Part shown: piece after piece, positions 7,727-15,192 of the stretch
Layout: every line of letters starts with the position of its first letter
How positions within the stretch are numbered: position 1 is the stretch's first letter
Assembly: GCA_030627905.1 (NCBI GenBank)
Contig: DAOVRZ010000065.1
Coordinates: 1-32,285 of the forward strand
Direction of reading: 5' to 3'
Source of the DNA: JAGMES01 sp023128035
GTDB taxonomy: Bacteria > Bacillota > Halanaerobiia > DY22613
DNA: 32,285 nt
Made by a program: the position numbers and the translations under genes
The notes under the pieces: model-generated
Told to the model about the DNA's origin: nothing
Databases searched by the model: none
Seen by the model: only the letters and a program-made list of their open reading frames with translations

Positions 7727-8866
7727 CTACTCATTCTTTGCAGTTTTACCAAAATATTTTCTTGGCACCCTTTTATTCACCAAACAGACAACTTCATAAT
7801 TTATTGTTCCAATCCATGAAGCCATCTCTTCGGCACTAATAAAATCATTACCTTGCTTACCGATTAAAACAACCTCATCTCCTACTTTAACGTCTTCAAT
7901 CCCGCTTACATCAATCATGTATTGATCCATACAAACTCGGCCTAAAATAGGAGCTCGTTTGCCTTTAACTAGAACATAACCCTTATTTGATAAATGACGA
8001 GAATAGCCATCAGCATAACCTAAAGGTAAAGTAGCCACTTTAACTTTTTCTTTTGTAATATATGTTTTACCATAGCTAATCCCAGTTTCAGCAGGAACCT
8101 CTTTAATATGTATGATCTTTGCTTTCCATTCCATAACAGGCTTAATATCAATAGTGTGATCCACTTCATCTGAAGGCCAGAGACCATAAGATATAATTCC
8201 TGGTCGAATCATGTCAAATTTCATATCTGGCAAATCTATAATTGTCGCGCTATTTGCAACATGTTTGATCGGAATTTGAATTCCCTGAACTTCAATATCT
8301 ACCAAAGCTCTACGATACTTAGAAACCTGTTTCATAGTATAACTTTTATCAATTTCATCAGCAGTAGCAAAATGAGTCATCAATCCTTCAAGTTCTAAAT
8401 TAGGTAAAGCGCAAATCTCAGCAGCAATCTCTCCAGCTTGATCTGGTTGTACGCCAACACGCCCCATACCTGTATCTACCTTTAAGTGAACCTTAATTTT
8501 TTTGCCTTTTTCTTGAGCTATTTTTGAAAGGATTCTCGCAGTATTCAAATCAAAGACAGTCTGAATCAAGTCATAATCTACTACTTGTTCTAACTGTGAT
8601 TCTGCGGTACCTCCTAAGACCTGAATAGGAACTTCATACCCTGTTTCTCTCAATTCTACCCCTTCATCTACAATAGCGATAGCTAATCGTTCAGCACCGC
8701 CTAAGAGAGCCGCCTTTGCTACTTGAATAGCCCCATGTCCATAACCATCTGCTTTAACCACAGCCATGATCATTGTATCAGGATAGCGTTTTTTGATTTC
8801 CTGAATATTGTGTCTAAAATGATCAAGATTTATTTCAGCCCAAACAGGACGTAGAGACTTTTTCAT
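7727..8866 (-). CDS. alr: alanine racemase
   Basis: A PLP-dependent racemase of 379 residues interconverting L- and D-alanine for peptidoglycan. The PLP-binding lysine lies in AVVKADGYGHG (K38). Other family motifs follow: VDTGMGRVG, THFATAD, HVANSA, DMIRPGIISYGLWP, TLPLGYADGYSR and GRVCMDQYMIDVS. Length and start are typical. It is the last gene of an apparent acpS-nnr-alr operon; the gap to nnr is 14 nt. The acpS-nnr-alr-mazEF order is common in Firmicutes, which makes the interruption by other sequence after alr notable. Confidence 0.97.
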   Translation of the reverse strand: MKKSLRPVWAEINLDHFRHNIQEIKKRYPDTMIMAVVKADGYGHGAIQVAKAALLGGAERLAIAIVDEGVELRETGYEVPIQVLGGTAESQLEQVVDYDLIQTVFDLNTARILSKIAQEKGKKIKVHLKVDTGMGRVGVQPDQAGEIAAEICALPNLELEGLMTHFATADEIDKSYTMKQVSKYRRALVDIEVQGIQIPIKHVANSATIIDLPDMKFDMIRPGIISYGLWPSDEVDHTIDIKPVMEWKAKIIHIKEVPAETGISYGKTYITKEKVKVATLPLGYADGYSRHLSNKGYVLVKGKRAPILGRVCMDQYMIDVSGIEDVKVGDEVVLIGKQGNDFISAEEMASWIGTINYEVVCLVNKRVPRKYFGKTAKNE

Positions 8867-8880
8867 CTTTTCTTCATCTC

Positions 8881-10440
8881 CTATCTCCTATCTTCTATCT
8901 TCTGAAATGCTAATGCTAGCCCTGTTAGCAAATCACCAGCAATCAAACTCCTATGATTGGTCGCAGCGGCTTGTATATCTCCCGCTAATCCATGAAGATA
9001 AACCGCAGCTGGAACAGATACTTCATCTAATTGTTGAGCCAGAAAACCACTTATAATTCCTGTTAACACATCACCAGAACCACCTGTCCCCATCCCTTCA
9101 TTCCCTGTGCTATTTAGGTAAATTTGTCCATCAGGAAACGCAGTGATCGTTGGTGTTCCTTTAAGGACGAGGATTACATGATATTCTTTAGCAAATCTTT
9201 CAGCTACTCCGATTCGATCACTCTGTACTTCAGATATACTCATTCCAATAAGGCGAGACATTTCACCTGGATGAGGTGTTAAAACCGTCATGCCTTCTCT
9301 TTGCTTTAATAATGGAAGAAGTGATTGCGAGTATGTACAGGTTAGATTATTTAATCCATCAGCATCAATCACCAATGGTTTGTCACAAAATTCTAACAAA
9401 TCTTTCATGATATGTACCAGATCATCATTTTGCCCCATCCCTGGGCCAACTGCCACCACATCTACCTTCTCTACCAACTCTCGAATCTGTTGTATTCCCT
9501 TTTGAGCTAAATAACCTTCTTTTTCAGGCAAAGGATAAGTCATCACTTCTGTCAGTTTAACCTCCATAATTGAGTTTAAGCTTTCAGGGATTCCAAGAGT
9601 AACCAGTCCTGCACCACTGCGTAAAGCTGCCTCACAAGTTAATGCTGCTGCTCCAGTCATGCCTTCAGAACCTGCAAAGATAAGAACTCGTCCAAATGTA
9701 CCCTTGTGACCTTCCTCAGGGCGAATAGGTAGCATCTTTGAGCAATAATCATTATTCATCCATAACCTTTGGATCCCAGCCTTCTTAACAACGATTTCTG
9801 GAATACCAATATCCACTATCCTTAAGTCACCTACATAATGTTTTCCTGGGAATTGCAAAAGTCCTAATTTGGGCAAAGCAAATGTCACCGTCATCTCTGC
9901 CTCAATTGCTACCCCTAAAGGTACTCCACGAATAGAATCTAACCCAGATGGAATATCTATTGCCACCACCAGCAAAAAAGATTCATTGATAAGTTCGATC
10001 ACAAATCTACTCAAACCCCGAACTTCTCCTGAAAGACCAGTTCCTAAAATGGCGTCTACTATCAAATCATATGTATCTATATTTTCCCAAAAATTATTAA
10101 GGTCAACTTCATTCTGAATCTCTCTAACTTCTTCCTTCATCTGATAGAGAATCTCTAAATTAACCTTAGCATCTCCAGATACTTTTTCTTTGGGAGCTAA
10201 AAGCAATGTTGTGCAGTTATACCCTAAGTGAGTTAACCATCGGTGAATTACAAAACCATCCCCACCATTGTTACCCTTCCCAGCAATAATCAGAATAGAC
10301 GCATTATTCTTTAATTTAGAAGCAATTTCTTGAGCAGCACCACGGCCTGCCTGTTCCATTAATACAACCCCAGGAATTCCAATCTCTTCTATTGTAATAC
10401 GATCTAGTTCCCGCATCTCTGGCCCGGTTACAATCTGCAT
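8881..10440 (-). CDS. nnr: bifunctional NAD(P)H-hydrate epimerase / ADP-dependent dehydratase
   Basis: 519 residues, the usual size of the fused nicotinamide repair enzyme. The N-terminal half (about 1-215) is the YjeF_N epimerase with GKGNNGGDGFVIHRWL and VDAILGTGLSG. The C-terminal half (about 225-519) is the ribokinase-like dehydratase with GHKGTFGRVLIFAGS, AVGPGMGQ, VIDADGLN, TPHPGEMSRL and GTGGSGDVLTGIISG. Together they restore hydrated NAD(P)H. The start ATG has GGAGAGGAG 5 nt upstream, which overlaps the 3' end of acpS. It sits 2 nt downstream of acpS and 14 nt before alr, so the three genes are one operon. Confidence 0.96.
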   Translation of the reverse strand: MQIVTGPEMRELDRITIEEIGIPGVVLMEQAGRGAAQEIASKLKNNASILIIAGKGNNGGDGFVIHRWLTHLGYNCTTLLLAPKEKVSGDAKVNLEILYQMKEEVREIQNEVDLNNFWENIDTYDLIVDAILGTGLSGEVRGLSRFVIELINESFLLVVAIDIPSGLDSIRGVPLGVAIEAEMTVTFALPKLGLLQFPGKHYVGDLRIVDIGIPEIVVKKAGIQRLWMNNDYCSKMLPIRPEEGHKGTFGRVLIFAGSEGMTGAAALTCEAALRSGAGLVTLGIPESLNSIMEVKLTEVMTYPLPEKEGYLAQKGIQQIRELVEKVDVVAVGPGMGQNDDLVHIMKDLLEFCDKPLVIDADGLNNLTCTYSQSLLPLLKQREGMTVLTPHPGEMSRLIGMSISEVQSDRIGVAERFAKEYHVILVLKGTPTITAFPDGQIYLNSTGNEGMGTGGSGDVLTGIISGFLAQQLDEVSVPAAVYLHGLAGDIQAAATNHRSLIAGDLLTGLALAFQKIEDRR

Positions 10441-10442
10441 TT

Positions 10443-10835
10443 TTACTCCTCTCCTTCCAGAACAACCATAGCAATGGAGTAGTTATCGCTATGAGATAGA
10501 CTTAAATGAATCTTTTGACCTCCCTTTTCACGAATCAATTCAGAAACTTTCCCACTAACTTCGAAAAATGGAGCCCCTAAAGAATCATTCTTAACCTCTA
10601 AATCATGAAAGTTCATATATCTAAATCCTGTCCCAAGAGCTTTTACCAATGCCTCTTTAGCAGCAAAACGCACTGCATAATGCTGAGCTTTGATACTCAA
10701 TTTTTTAAATTTTTCACAATAGGCTCTTTCGTTCTCAGTAAATACACGAGAAAAAAAAGCGTCATCTCCCTTTGATAACATCTTCTCAAAACGTTCATTT
10801 TCAGCGATATCAGTCCCTATTCCACAGATAGACAA
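10443..10835 (-). CDS. acpS: holo-[acyl-carrier-protein] synthase
   Basis: About 130 residues. Transfers the phosphopantetheine arm of CoA to acyl carrier protein. The family signature is seen at the start (ICGIGTDIAENERFEKML, with the Mg-binding aspartate) and in the middle (VRFAAKEALVKALGTGF, with the second metal glutamate), ending with HLSLSHSDNYSIAMVV. A TTG start at 10835 is preferred because GGGAGGAG lies 8 nt upstream and homologues begin right before IxGIGTD; an ATG at 10865 would add ten residues with no clear ribosome binding site. First gene of the acpS-nnr-alr operon and divergent from the carbonic anhydrase-like gene. Confidence 0.95.
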   Translation of the reverse strand: MSICGIGTDIAENERFEKMLSKGDDAFFSRVFTENERAYCEKFKKLSIKAQHYAVRFAAKEALVKALGTGFRYMNFHDLEVKNDSLGAPFFEVSGKVSELIREKGGQKIHLSLSHSDNYSIAMVVLEGEE

Positions 10836-11009
10836 TCTAATCTCCTCCCAATCCAATCTCTCCATTATCCTGCCAAAATATCAACCACTATAATCATCCT
10901 TGCTATAATCTTCGTTATCATGGTTTAAAATCCCTTTTACTAAGGTAGGAATCTGAACATTTTGGGGAGAATAGATAAATATAATACAAAAAAATCGAGG
11001 TGAAATGTG

Positions 11010-11534
11010 ATGAAATATTCTTATAAGGGAATCACTCCAAAAGTAGCAGAAGATGTATATATATCTCCTGGAGTTCAAATTATTGGGGATGTAGAGATTG
11101 GCTCAAAATCAAATCTTTGGCCAAATGCTGTTATTAGAGGTGATATGAACAAAATCACTATAGGCCAGCATACCAATGTTCAGGATAACTCCACCCTCCA
11201 TGTAGATACAGACCATCCTCTTGTAATCGGTGATAACGTAACCATAGGTCATAACGCTATATTACATGGCTGTACAATAGGCAACACTACTCTCATCGGT
11301 ATGGGTGCTATAGTTTTAGATGGCGCTAAAATTGGAGATGAAGTTCTTATCGGTGCTGGTGCACTCATCCCTCCAGGAAAAGAGATACCACCACGCTGTC
11401 TTGTAGTTGGTTCTCCAGGTAAAGTAATTCGTGAACTTAAAGAAGAAGAAATAACTGCGCTTAAAAGATCAGCAAATACATACGCAGAAAAGGGTCAGAT
11501 ATATCGTACACAATCTCATCCAATTAAAGAGTAA
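11010..11534 (+). CDS. gamma-class carbonic anhydrase-like hexapeptide-repeat protein
   Basis: 174 residues forming a left-handed beta-helix of hexapeptide repeats, of the gamma carbonic anhydrase / YrdA / PaaY type. Seen motifs are NAVIRGDMNKITIG, NVQDNSTLHVD and IGHNAILHGCTIG, which supply the three zinc-site histidines, then IGMGAIVLDGAKIG and VVGSPGKVIREL. Family members hydrate CO2 or have related unassigned roles, so activity is likely but not proven. The ATG at 11010 has GAGGTG 7 nt upstream; a GTG at 11007 is too close. Transcribed alone and ended by the shared terminator at 11541-11576. Confidence 0.9.
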   Translation: MKYSYKGITPKVAEDVYISPGVQIIGDVEIGSKSNLWPNAVIRGDMNKITIGQHTNVQDNSTLHVDTDHPLVIGDNVTIGHNAILHGCTIGNTTLIGMGAIVLDGAKIGDEVLIGAGALIPPGKEIPPRCLVVGSPGKVIRELKEEEITALKRSANTYAEKGQIYRTQSHPIKE

Positions 11535-11540
11535 ACAAAA

Positions 11541-11576
11541 AAGACCCTCTTACCAAATCGGTAAAGGGTCTTGTTT
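11541..11576. terminator. bidirectional terminator
   Basis: Arms AAGACCCTCTTACC (11541-11554) and GGTAAAGGGTCTT (11560-11572) pair with one bulge. A T run follows on the plus strand and another on the minus strand. It separates the converging carbonic anhydrase-like gene and the membrane-protein gene. Confidence 0.9.
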
Positions 11577-11583
11577 TTCCTAA

Positions 11584-12351
11584 TTATTTTTTGTTTTTTC
11601 TCTTTCTTAGCCAATCTTTCCCATTTAACTCAGCTTCCCTAACCCTTTTTTCCATCTCCTGAACTACCTGAATTCTGTCTTCACCATAAATTCTAAAAGT
11701 GAAGATTGTATTAATCCAACCAAGAAATGAAACTATTAAAAATACAATGATGGGTCCTGCTCCTACAGTTAACCAATTAAATCCCCATAATCTAAGGTAC
11801 ATAACCAAAAATTGTGGTAGATTCACAATAATATAAACCAGCAAGAGCCACTCAAAGCGATCTAACATATAAACATTCCTCATGCGAAAAGCTTTGAGTA
11901 CCCCCTTATCTGCCCAAAAGATCGCTTCATAAATAAGGAACATAAAGACAAAATCTGTACCCCATTCCCAAATTTTTAAAGCGATTGGTGGAATCACTAT
12001 AACTCTACTTAATAGCGTTATCGGTAAAAACCCAGTCAATAAATAAACTACCATCTGTAAAATAATAAGTTTTACCATTGGGAAAAAGTACTTTACTACA
12101 CCCCTTGAGAACACCTTCTCAGGCTCTTTATTGCTTCTGATAATTCTAATCGTTACATAACCGATTCCACCCATAGCTCCGATCCTGAGGACTAAAAGAA
12201 GGGTGTATAGGAATATACTCTCGCCTTCGTTGATGTTCATCAAATTGAGTAAGAATGATAAATTGAGAAATAAAAAGAAGAGAATATTTTTTGGATAGGT
12301 GACAGCCAATGAAATTGAGTTTAAATAATGGTCGATATATTTTCTAAACAT
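11584..12351 (-). CDS. polytopic membrane protein of unknown function
   Basis: 255 residues with about six hydrophobic segments (NILFFLFLNLSFLLNLM, IFLYTLLLVLRIGAMGGIGY, LIILQMVVYLLTGFLPITLL, FVFMFLIYEAIFW, WLLLVYIIVNLPQFLVMYL, VGAGPIIVFLIVSFLGWI) and a basic, charged C-terminus. I do not recognise the family. The ATG has AAGGAGG about 10 nt upstream. It follows the 44-aa hydrophobic peptide gene by 71 nt with no terminator between, so the two are probably co-transcribed from the promoter at 12708-12736 that faces the XRE regulator. A role linked to that regulator, such as sensing, export or immunity, is inference only. Confidence 0.8.
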   Translation of the reverse strand: MFRKYIDHYLNSISLAVTYPKNILFFLFLNLSFLLNLMNINEGESIFLYTLLLVLRIGAMGGIGYVTIRIIRSNKEPEKVFSRGVVKYFFPMVKLIILQMVVYLLTGFLPITLLSRVIVIPPIALKIWEWGTDFVFMFLIYEAIFWADKGVLKAFRMRNVYMLDRFEWLLLVYIIVNLPQFLVMYLRLWGFNWLTVGAGPIIVFLIVSFLGWINTIFTFRIYGEDRIQVVQEMEKRVREAELNGKDWLRKRKNKK

Positions 12352-12422
12352 TTTTTGATAGCCTCCTTAAAAACGAATATCTCTAATTATTTCTGCAATT
12401 AATAGAAAAATTCCTGCTATGA

Positions 12423-12557
12423 TTATTTTTTATGCTTAGTTTGAAATAGTTTCCGAACATAAAAATTATTCTTCAAATATAAATAAAAAAATCTTAACTG
12501 TAGTGGATCGCAAAAAATACATAAAATAATTAAACAAATTAGTGAAAACAGTTCCAT
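12423..12557 (-). CDS. 44-residue hydrophobic peptide
   Basis: Small ORF with a perfect GGAGGTG 6 nt before its ATG. The N-terminus is one strongly hydrophobic segment (LFSLICLIILCIFCDPLQL, with three cysteines); the C-terminus is basic and aromatic (FYVRKLFQTKHKK), a typical positive-inside tail. It is likely a single-pass membrane peptide. It lies between a consensus promoter and the polytopic membrane-protein gene, divergent from the XRE regulator. It might be a small membrane regulator, a toxin-like peptide or a bacteriocin-like product. I recognise no family. Confidence 0.65.
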   Translation of the reverse strand: MELFSLICLIILCIFCDPLQLRFFYLYLKNNFYVRKLFQTKHKK

Positions 12558-12690
12558 ATTTATCACCTCCAGAAAAATAAATTCAATATTTTGCACTAAT
12601 AGTGTTTAAAGGCAGATATTTATGTTATAATCATGAGAAAAAAATTTATTTCTTCACTGCATTAAAGTTTTATCGGTTTATTACTTTATC

Positions 12691-12764
12691 AAGTGCAATT
12701 TGTCTATATTATACTTCCTTGCTTTAATTTTGTCAATACTTTAGTAAAAATAGTGCAACTTGTC
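12691..12764. promoter_or_regulatory. two operator-like boxes 60 bp apart flanking the divergent promoter
   Basis: AAGTGCAATTTGTC (12691-12704) and TAGTGCAACTTGTC (12751-12764) share 12 of 14 positions. They are in the same orientation and exactly 60 bp apart. One overlaps the start region of the minus-strand promoter and the other lies upstream of its -35. A third AGTGCAA occurs on the minus strand near 12594-12600. They are plausible binding sites for the adjacent XRE regulator. Confidence 0.5.
12708..12736 (-). promoter_or_regulatory. sigma-A promoter toward the small peptide and membrane protein
   Basis: On the minus strand TTGACA (12731-12736) and TATAAT (12708-12713) are separated by 17 nt. 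Both hexamers are exact consensus. The transcript would have a leader of about 145 nt before the ATG at 12557. Confidence 0.85.
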
Positions 12765-12796
12765 AATAGTCAATATGACGTTTGATTTTTATTCGA

Positions 12797-12825
12797 TTGA
12801 CAAAAGTAGTTACTATATATATAAT
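12797..12825 (+). promoter_or_regulatory. sigma-A promoter of the XRE regulator
   Basis: TTGACA (12797-12802) and TATAAT (12820-12825) with 17 nt spacing, about 33 nt before the start codon. Exact consensus on both hexamers. Confidence 0.88.
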
Positions 12826-12858
12826 TTTTAGTAAAGGCAATTTAATGGAGGTATGATG

Positions 12859-13380
12859 ATGAAAGATTTTTCTTCAATCGGTAAAAAACTACGTAAACTC
12901 CGTGAAAGGAAAAGATTGACTTTGGCTAATGTCGCAAAGGCTACTGATAAATCCATATCTCTTATTGGTTCGATTGAGCGTGCTGATCGTTGTCCATCTC
13001 TTCCCTCATTAATTGAGTTAGCAGAATTCTACCAGGTTCCTTTATCCTTTCTCTTCGAAGATGATCTTAATGAAAACCAACAAGAAATTATCGAATATCT
13101 TCAAAAAGTACTGATAAAAAACAGCTATACCATTGCTGATCTGGCGAAAAAAACTGATATTAACTATTTTCAACTAGCTGAATTTTTTCAAAGACGTGCC
13201 TCTCTAAATTTAGACCAATTAAAATCTATCTCTAATATACTAAATATTTCTGTCAAAAAAATCCTTCCACAAGCTACACGCTACATTAGCTATATTGAAC
13301 ATTATCTTAAAGTTCTGAGGCTTGATGATCAATCCACTCAGAATATTGTTGGATATATTTATAGTAAATTAGATAACTAG
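12859..13380 (+). CDS. XRE-family regulator with two helix-turn-helix domains
   Basis: About 173 residues. The first Cro/C1 helix-turn-helix spans about residues 8-63 (IGKKLRKLRERKRLTLANVA, then KSISLIGSIERADRCPSLPS and LIELAEFYQVPLSFLF). A second HTH-like unit follows (YTIADLAKKTDINYFQLAEF, then LNLDQLKSISNILNISVKKI), so the protein may bind DNA with both halves or use the second for dimerisation. Three tandem ATGs exist; the third (12859) has the best spacing to GGAGG (7 nt). It is divergent from the small hydrophobic peptide and has a consensus promoter. Two nearby repeat boxes (12691-12764) suggest control of both transcripts. Confidence 0.87.
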   Translation: MKDFSSIGKKLRKLRERKRLTLANVAKATDKSISLIGSIERADRCPSLPSLIELAEFYQVPLSFLFEDDLNENQQEIIEYLQKVLIKNSYTIADLAKKTDINYFQLAEFFQRRASLNLDQLKSISNILNISVKKILPQATRYISYIEHYLKVLRLDDQSTQNIVGYIYSKLDN

Positions 13381-13394
13381 TATTACAGCTATTT

Positions 13395-13539
13395 AACAAC
13401 ATTTTTGGAAGGGTTTTCAGAGAGCATAAATGTCCCCCATCTTCTACAAGTGAGGTAAGCATTCAGGTAAGATGTACCTTTCAGAAGGAGAGTTGTAAAA
13501 ATTAAGAGATAATAACACAGTTATTATCTCGACTTTAAT
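13395..13539 (+). repeat. dispersed structured repeat, copy B
   Basis: Same plan as copy C at 24691-24854: a left end AACAACATTTTTGGAAG, a core with TCCCCC and CTTCTA, a right end TTCAGAAGGAGAGTTGT, then an outer hairpin GAGATAATAAC-ACA-GTTATTATCTC (13506-13530) followed by GACTTTAA. The hairpin is perfectly paired although copy C has GAAAT/ATTTC where this copy has GAGAT/ATCTC. It lies between converging genes. Confidence 0.7.
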
Positions 13540-13554
13540 CATCATCAATAAAAC

Positions 13555-13588
13555 AAAAGGGCCAGAATCAAAATTCTGGCCCTTTTAG
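13555..13588. terminator. terminator between XRE gene and prsA-like gene
   Basis: A 14-bp perfect stem (13555-13568 with 13573-13586, AAAAGGGCCAGAAT) and a 4-nt loop, with A/T runs on both outer sides. It should stop transcription of the foldase gene on the minus strand and also plus-strand read-through. Confidence 0.92.
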
Positions 13589-13612
13589 CTATCTCTCAAT
13601 TTTCAACTTTAC

Positions 13613-14593
13613 TTATAATTTAATCTCAACCTGAGCATTTTCATTCAAATTCTTCACAAAATCATCCCAAGTTTGACTTTTCTTTTCATTAAGTAACTGT
13701 CCTTTTAAAACTTCCAATACTTCCTCAAAAGGTACCACTCCTGCTTCCCTCTTATCTTCAGCTTTAATGATATGGAAACCAAACTCAGTTTCAACCACAC
13801 CACTTAATTCACCAATTCCTAAAGTAAAGGCAACTTCATCAAATGCATCCACTGTCTGACCTCTAGTTATAAAACCTAAGTCTCCACCACTTGGACCAGT
13901 TGGGCCAACAGAATTTTCTTTAGCAAGCTCTACAAAATCTGCACCATTTTGTAACTCTGCCAACAATTCTTCAGCTTTTTCTTTTGTATCTACCAAAATA
14001 TGACGAACATGAACAGATTCTTCACTCTTAAAGAAATTTTGATTATTATCATAATATTCTTTAGCTTCAGAATCAGAAACTGTAGCTTCACTTACAACCT
14101 GAACTTGCAATTCTTCAATCAAAATAAATTTTCTACTATTTTCTAAAAAGATTTGCTTATACTCATCAAAAGATGCTATTCCCTGTTGTTGAATAGCTTG
14201 AAGCAATTGCTCTTTGGTTATGCTATTCTCACTAATTATCTGCTGAAGGCGATTTTCAAAAATTTCATTCTCTCTCTCTTCAGAAATAGTTATATTTCTT
14301 TTCTCTGTCTCTTGACTTAAAAGAACCTGCATAACATACTGATCTAATTGGGATTTCCGAAATTCATTAATTAAATTCTGACCACTTTCACTTGTGATTA
14401 ACAATTGAGTGAATCCAGGATTAAGTTGATATAATTGCATCATAAAATCTTGCATATTTATAACTTCATCCAATTCTCCTAATGTTATTTCCTGACCGTC
14501 TACAACTGCAACAACTCCAGCCAAATCTTCTGCCATAACAGGTACCGCTAAAATCAATAAAGCTAAAAAAGCAAAAGTAATTTTTCTTAGCAT
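13613..14593 (-). CDS. secreted parvulin-type peptidyl-prolyl isomerase (PrsA/SurA-like foldase)
   Basis: About 326 residues. A signal peptide (LRKITFAFLALLILAVPVMA) with a likely cut at A-E-D is followed by a SurA-N-like helical region (ITLGELDEVINMQDFMM, LDQYVMQVLLSQETEKR). The parvulin domain comes next (VHVRHILVDTKEKAEELL, LAKENSVGPTGPSGGDLGFI, GFHIIKAEDKR). It assists folding of exported proteins outside the membrane. The ATG at 14593 is chosen because GGGGAGG lies 7 nt upstream and it starts the signal peptide directly. There is no lipobox cysteine, unlike PrsA of Bacillus, so it is probably soluble or periplasmic rather than a lipoprotein. Confidence 0.9.
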   Translation of the reverse strand: MLRKITFAFLALLILAVPVMAEDLAGVVAVVDGQEITLGELDEVINMQDFMMQLYQLNPGFTQLLITSESGQNLINEFRKSQLDQYVMQVLLSQETEKRNITISEERENEIFENRLQQIISENSITKEQLLQAIQQQGIASFDEYKQIFLENSRKFILIEELQVQVVSEATVSDSEAKEYYDNNQNFFKSEESVHVRHILVDTKEKAEELLAELQNGADFVELAKENSVGPTGPSGGDLGFITRGQTVDAFDEVAFTLGIGELSGVVETEFGFHIIKAEDKREAGVVPFEEVLEVLKGQLLNEKKSQTWDDFVKNLNENAQVEIKL

Positions 14594-14971
14594 TGCTAAT
14601 CCTCCCCATAATATAATAATTAAATAAAGCATATTAATAAACTCTCTTCAGAGAATTTAATCAATTTTACTACCATCCCCCTTTCATCAAGTATTTATAT
14701 ATTCAATAACACTAAACTATTTACCTGCATAGAATTTAAGTTTTAAAAATTACTTACACTTTGACTGAAATGTCAATGTGAAAAGTACTTATATATCTTC
14801 TACAAAACTTTTTAATTTCCTATGTTTATATTATTTTTCCTAATAATCAAGAAGCATCCTTTGTAGTTTAAGAATATCATAAACTTATCACAAACTTATC
14901 ACAAAAGTGATATATAAAAATTAAAAAGAGCAAACTAAAACCACTTACTCTTTTACAAAATCAGGTCATAC
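14594..14971. other. gene-free stretch with an 11-bp tandem repeat
   Basis: No gene is seen. AAACTTATCAC occurs twice in direct tandem (14881-14902), followed by AAAAGTGATA, so TATCAC/GTGATA can form a hairpin. A weak terminator-like hairpin (AAAAGAG ... CTCTTTTT on the minus strand, 14923-14955) follows the sugar-kinase relic. The rest is AT-rich upstream sequence of the foldase gene. Confidence 0.5.
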
Positions 14972-15139
14972 TTAGTAATTGTTTAATTTCGCTAACTTCG
15001 TATAACTTCCTTTTACGCTATAATAAATTTCTTTATATAACTGATAATACTGCTCATAAATCTTCACATTTTCATGAATTGGTGAAACTTTTTCTTTCAC
15101 CTTCACAATTTCATTAACTACGTCGAATTTCTGAGCATT
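14972..15139 (-). pseudogene. C-terminal relic of an FGGY-family sugar kinase (xylulokinase-like)
   Basis: A frame ending at TAA (14972-14974) encodes FDVVNEIVKVKEKVSPIHEN followed by VKIYEQYYQLYKEIYYSVKG and KLAKLNNY. This is the ordinary last helix of xylulokinase/FGGY carbohydrate kinases (V.E.V.P....YE..Y..Y..LY..LK). The frame is closed upstream by TGA at 15140-15142 and has no start codon or ribosome binding site. No kinase body is present upstream; the DUF91 nuclease gene follows instead. It appears to be the tail of a gene otherwise deleted. Confidence 0.65.
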
Positions 15140-15192
15140 TCATAGCTTCAGATTTTATTTATCAATATTAGCTATCCTTCTAAAACCAATAT

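Noticed and set aside
10881..11078. Minus-strand 65-codon frame between acpS and the carbonic anhydrase-like gene
   Set aside because: It overlaps the start of the clear plus-strand gene, has no ribosome binding site and aromatic-rich random composition.
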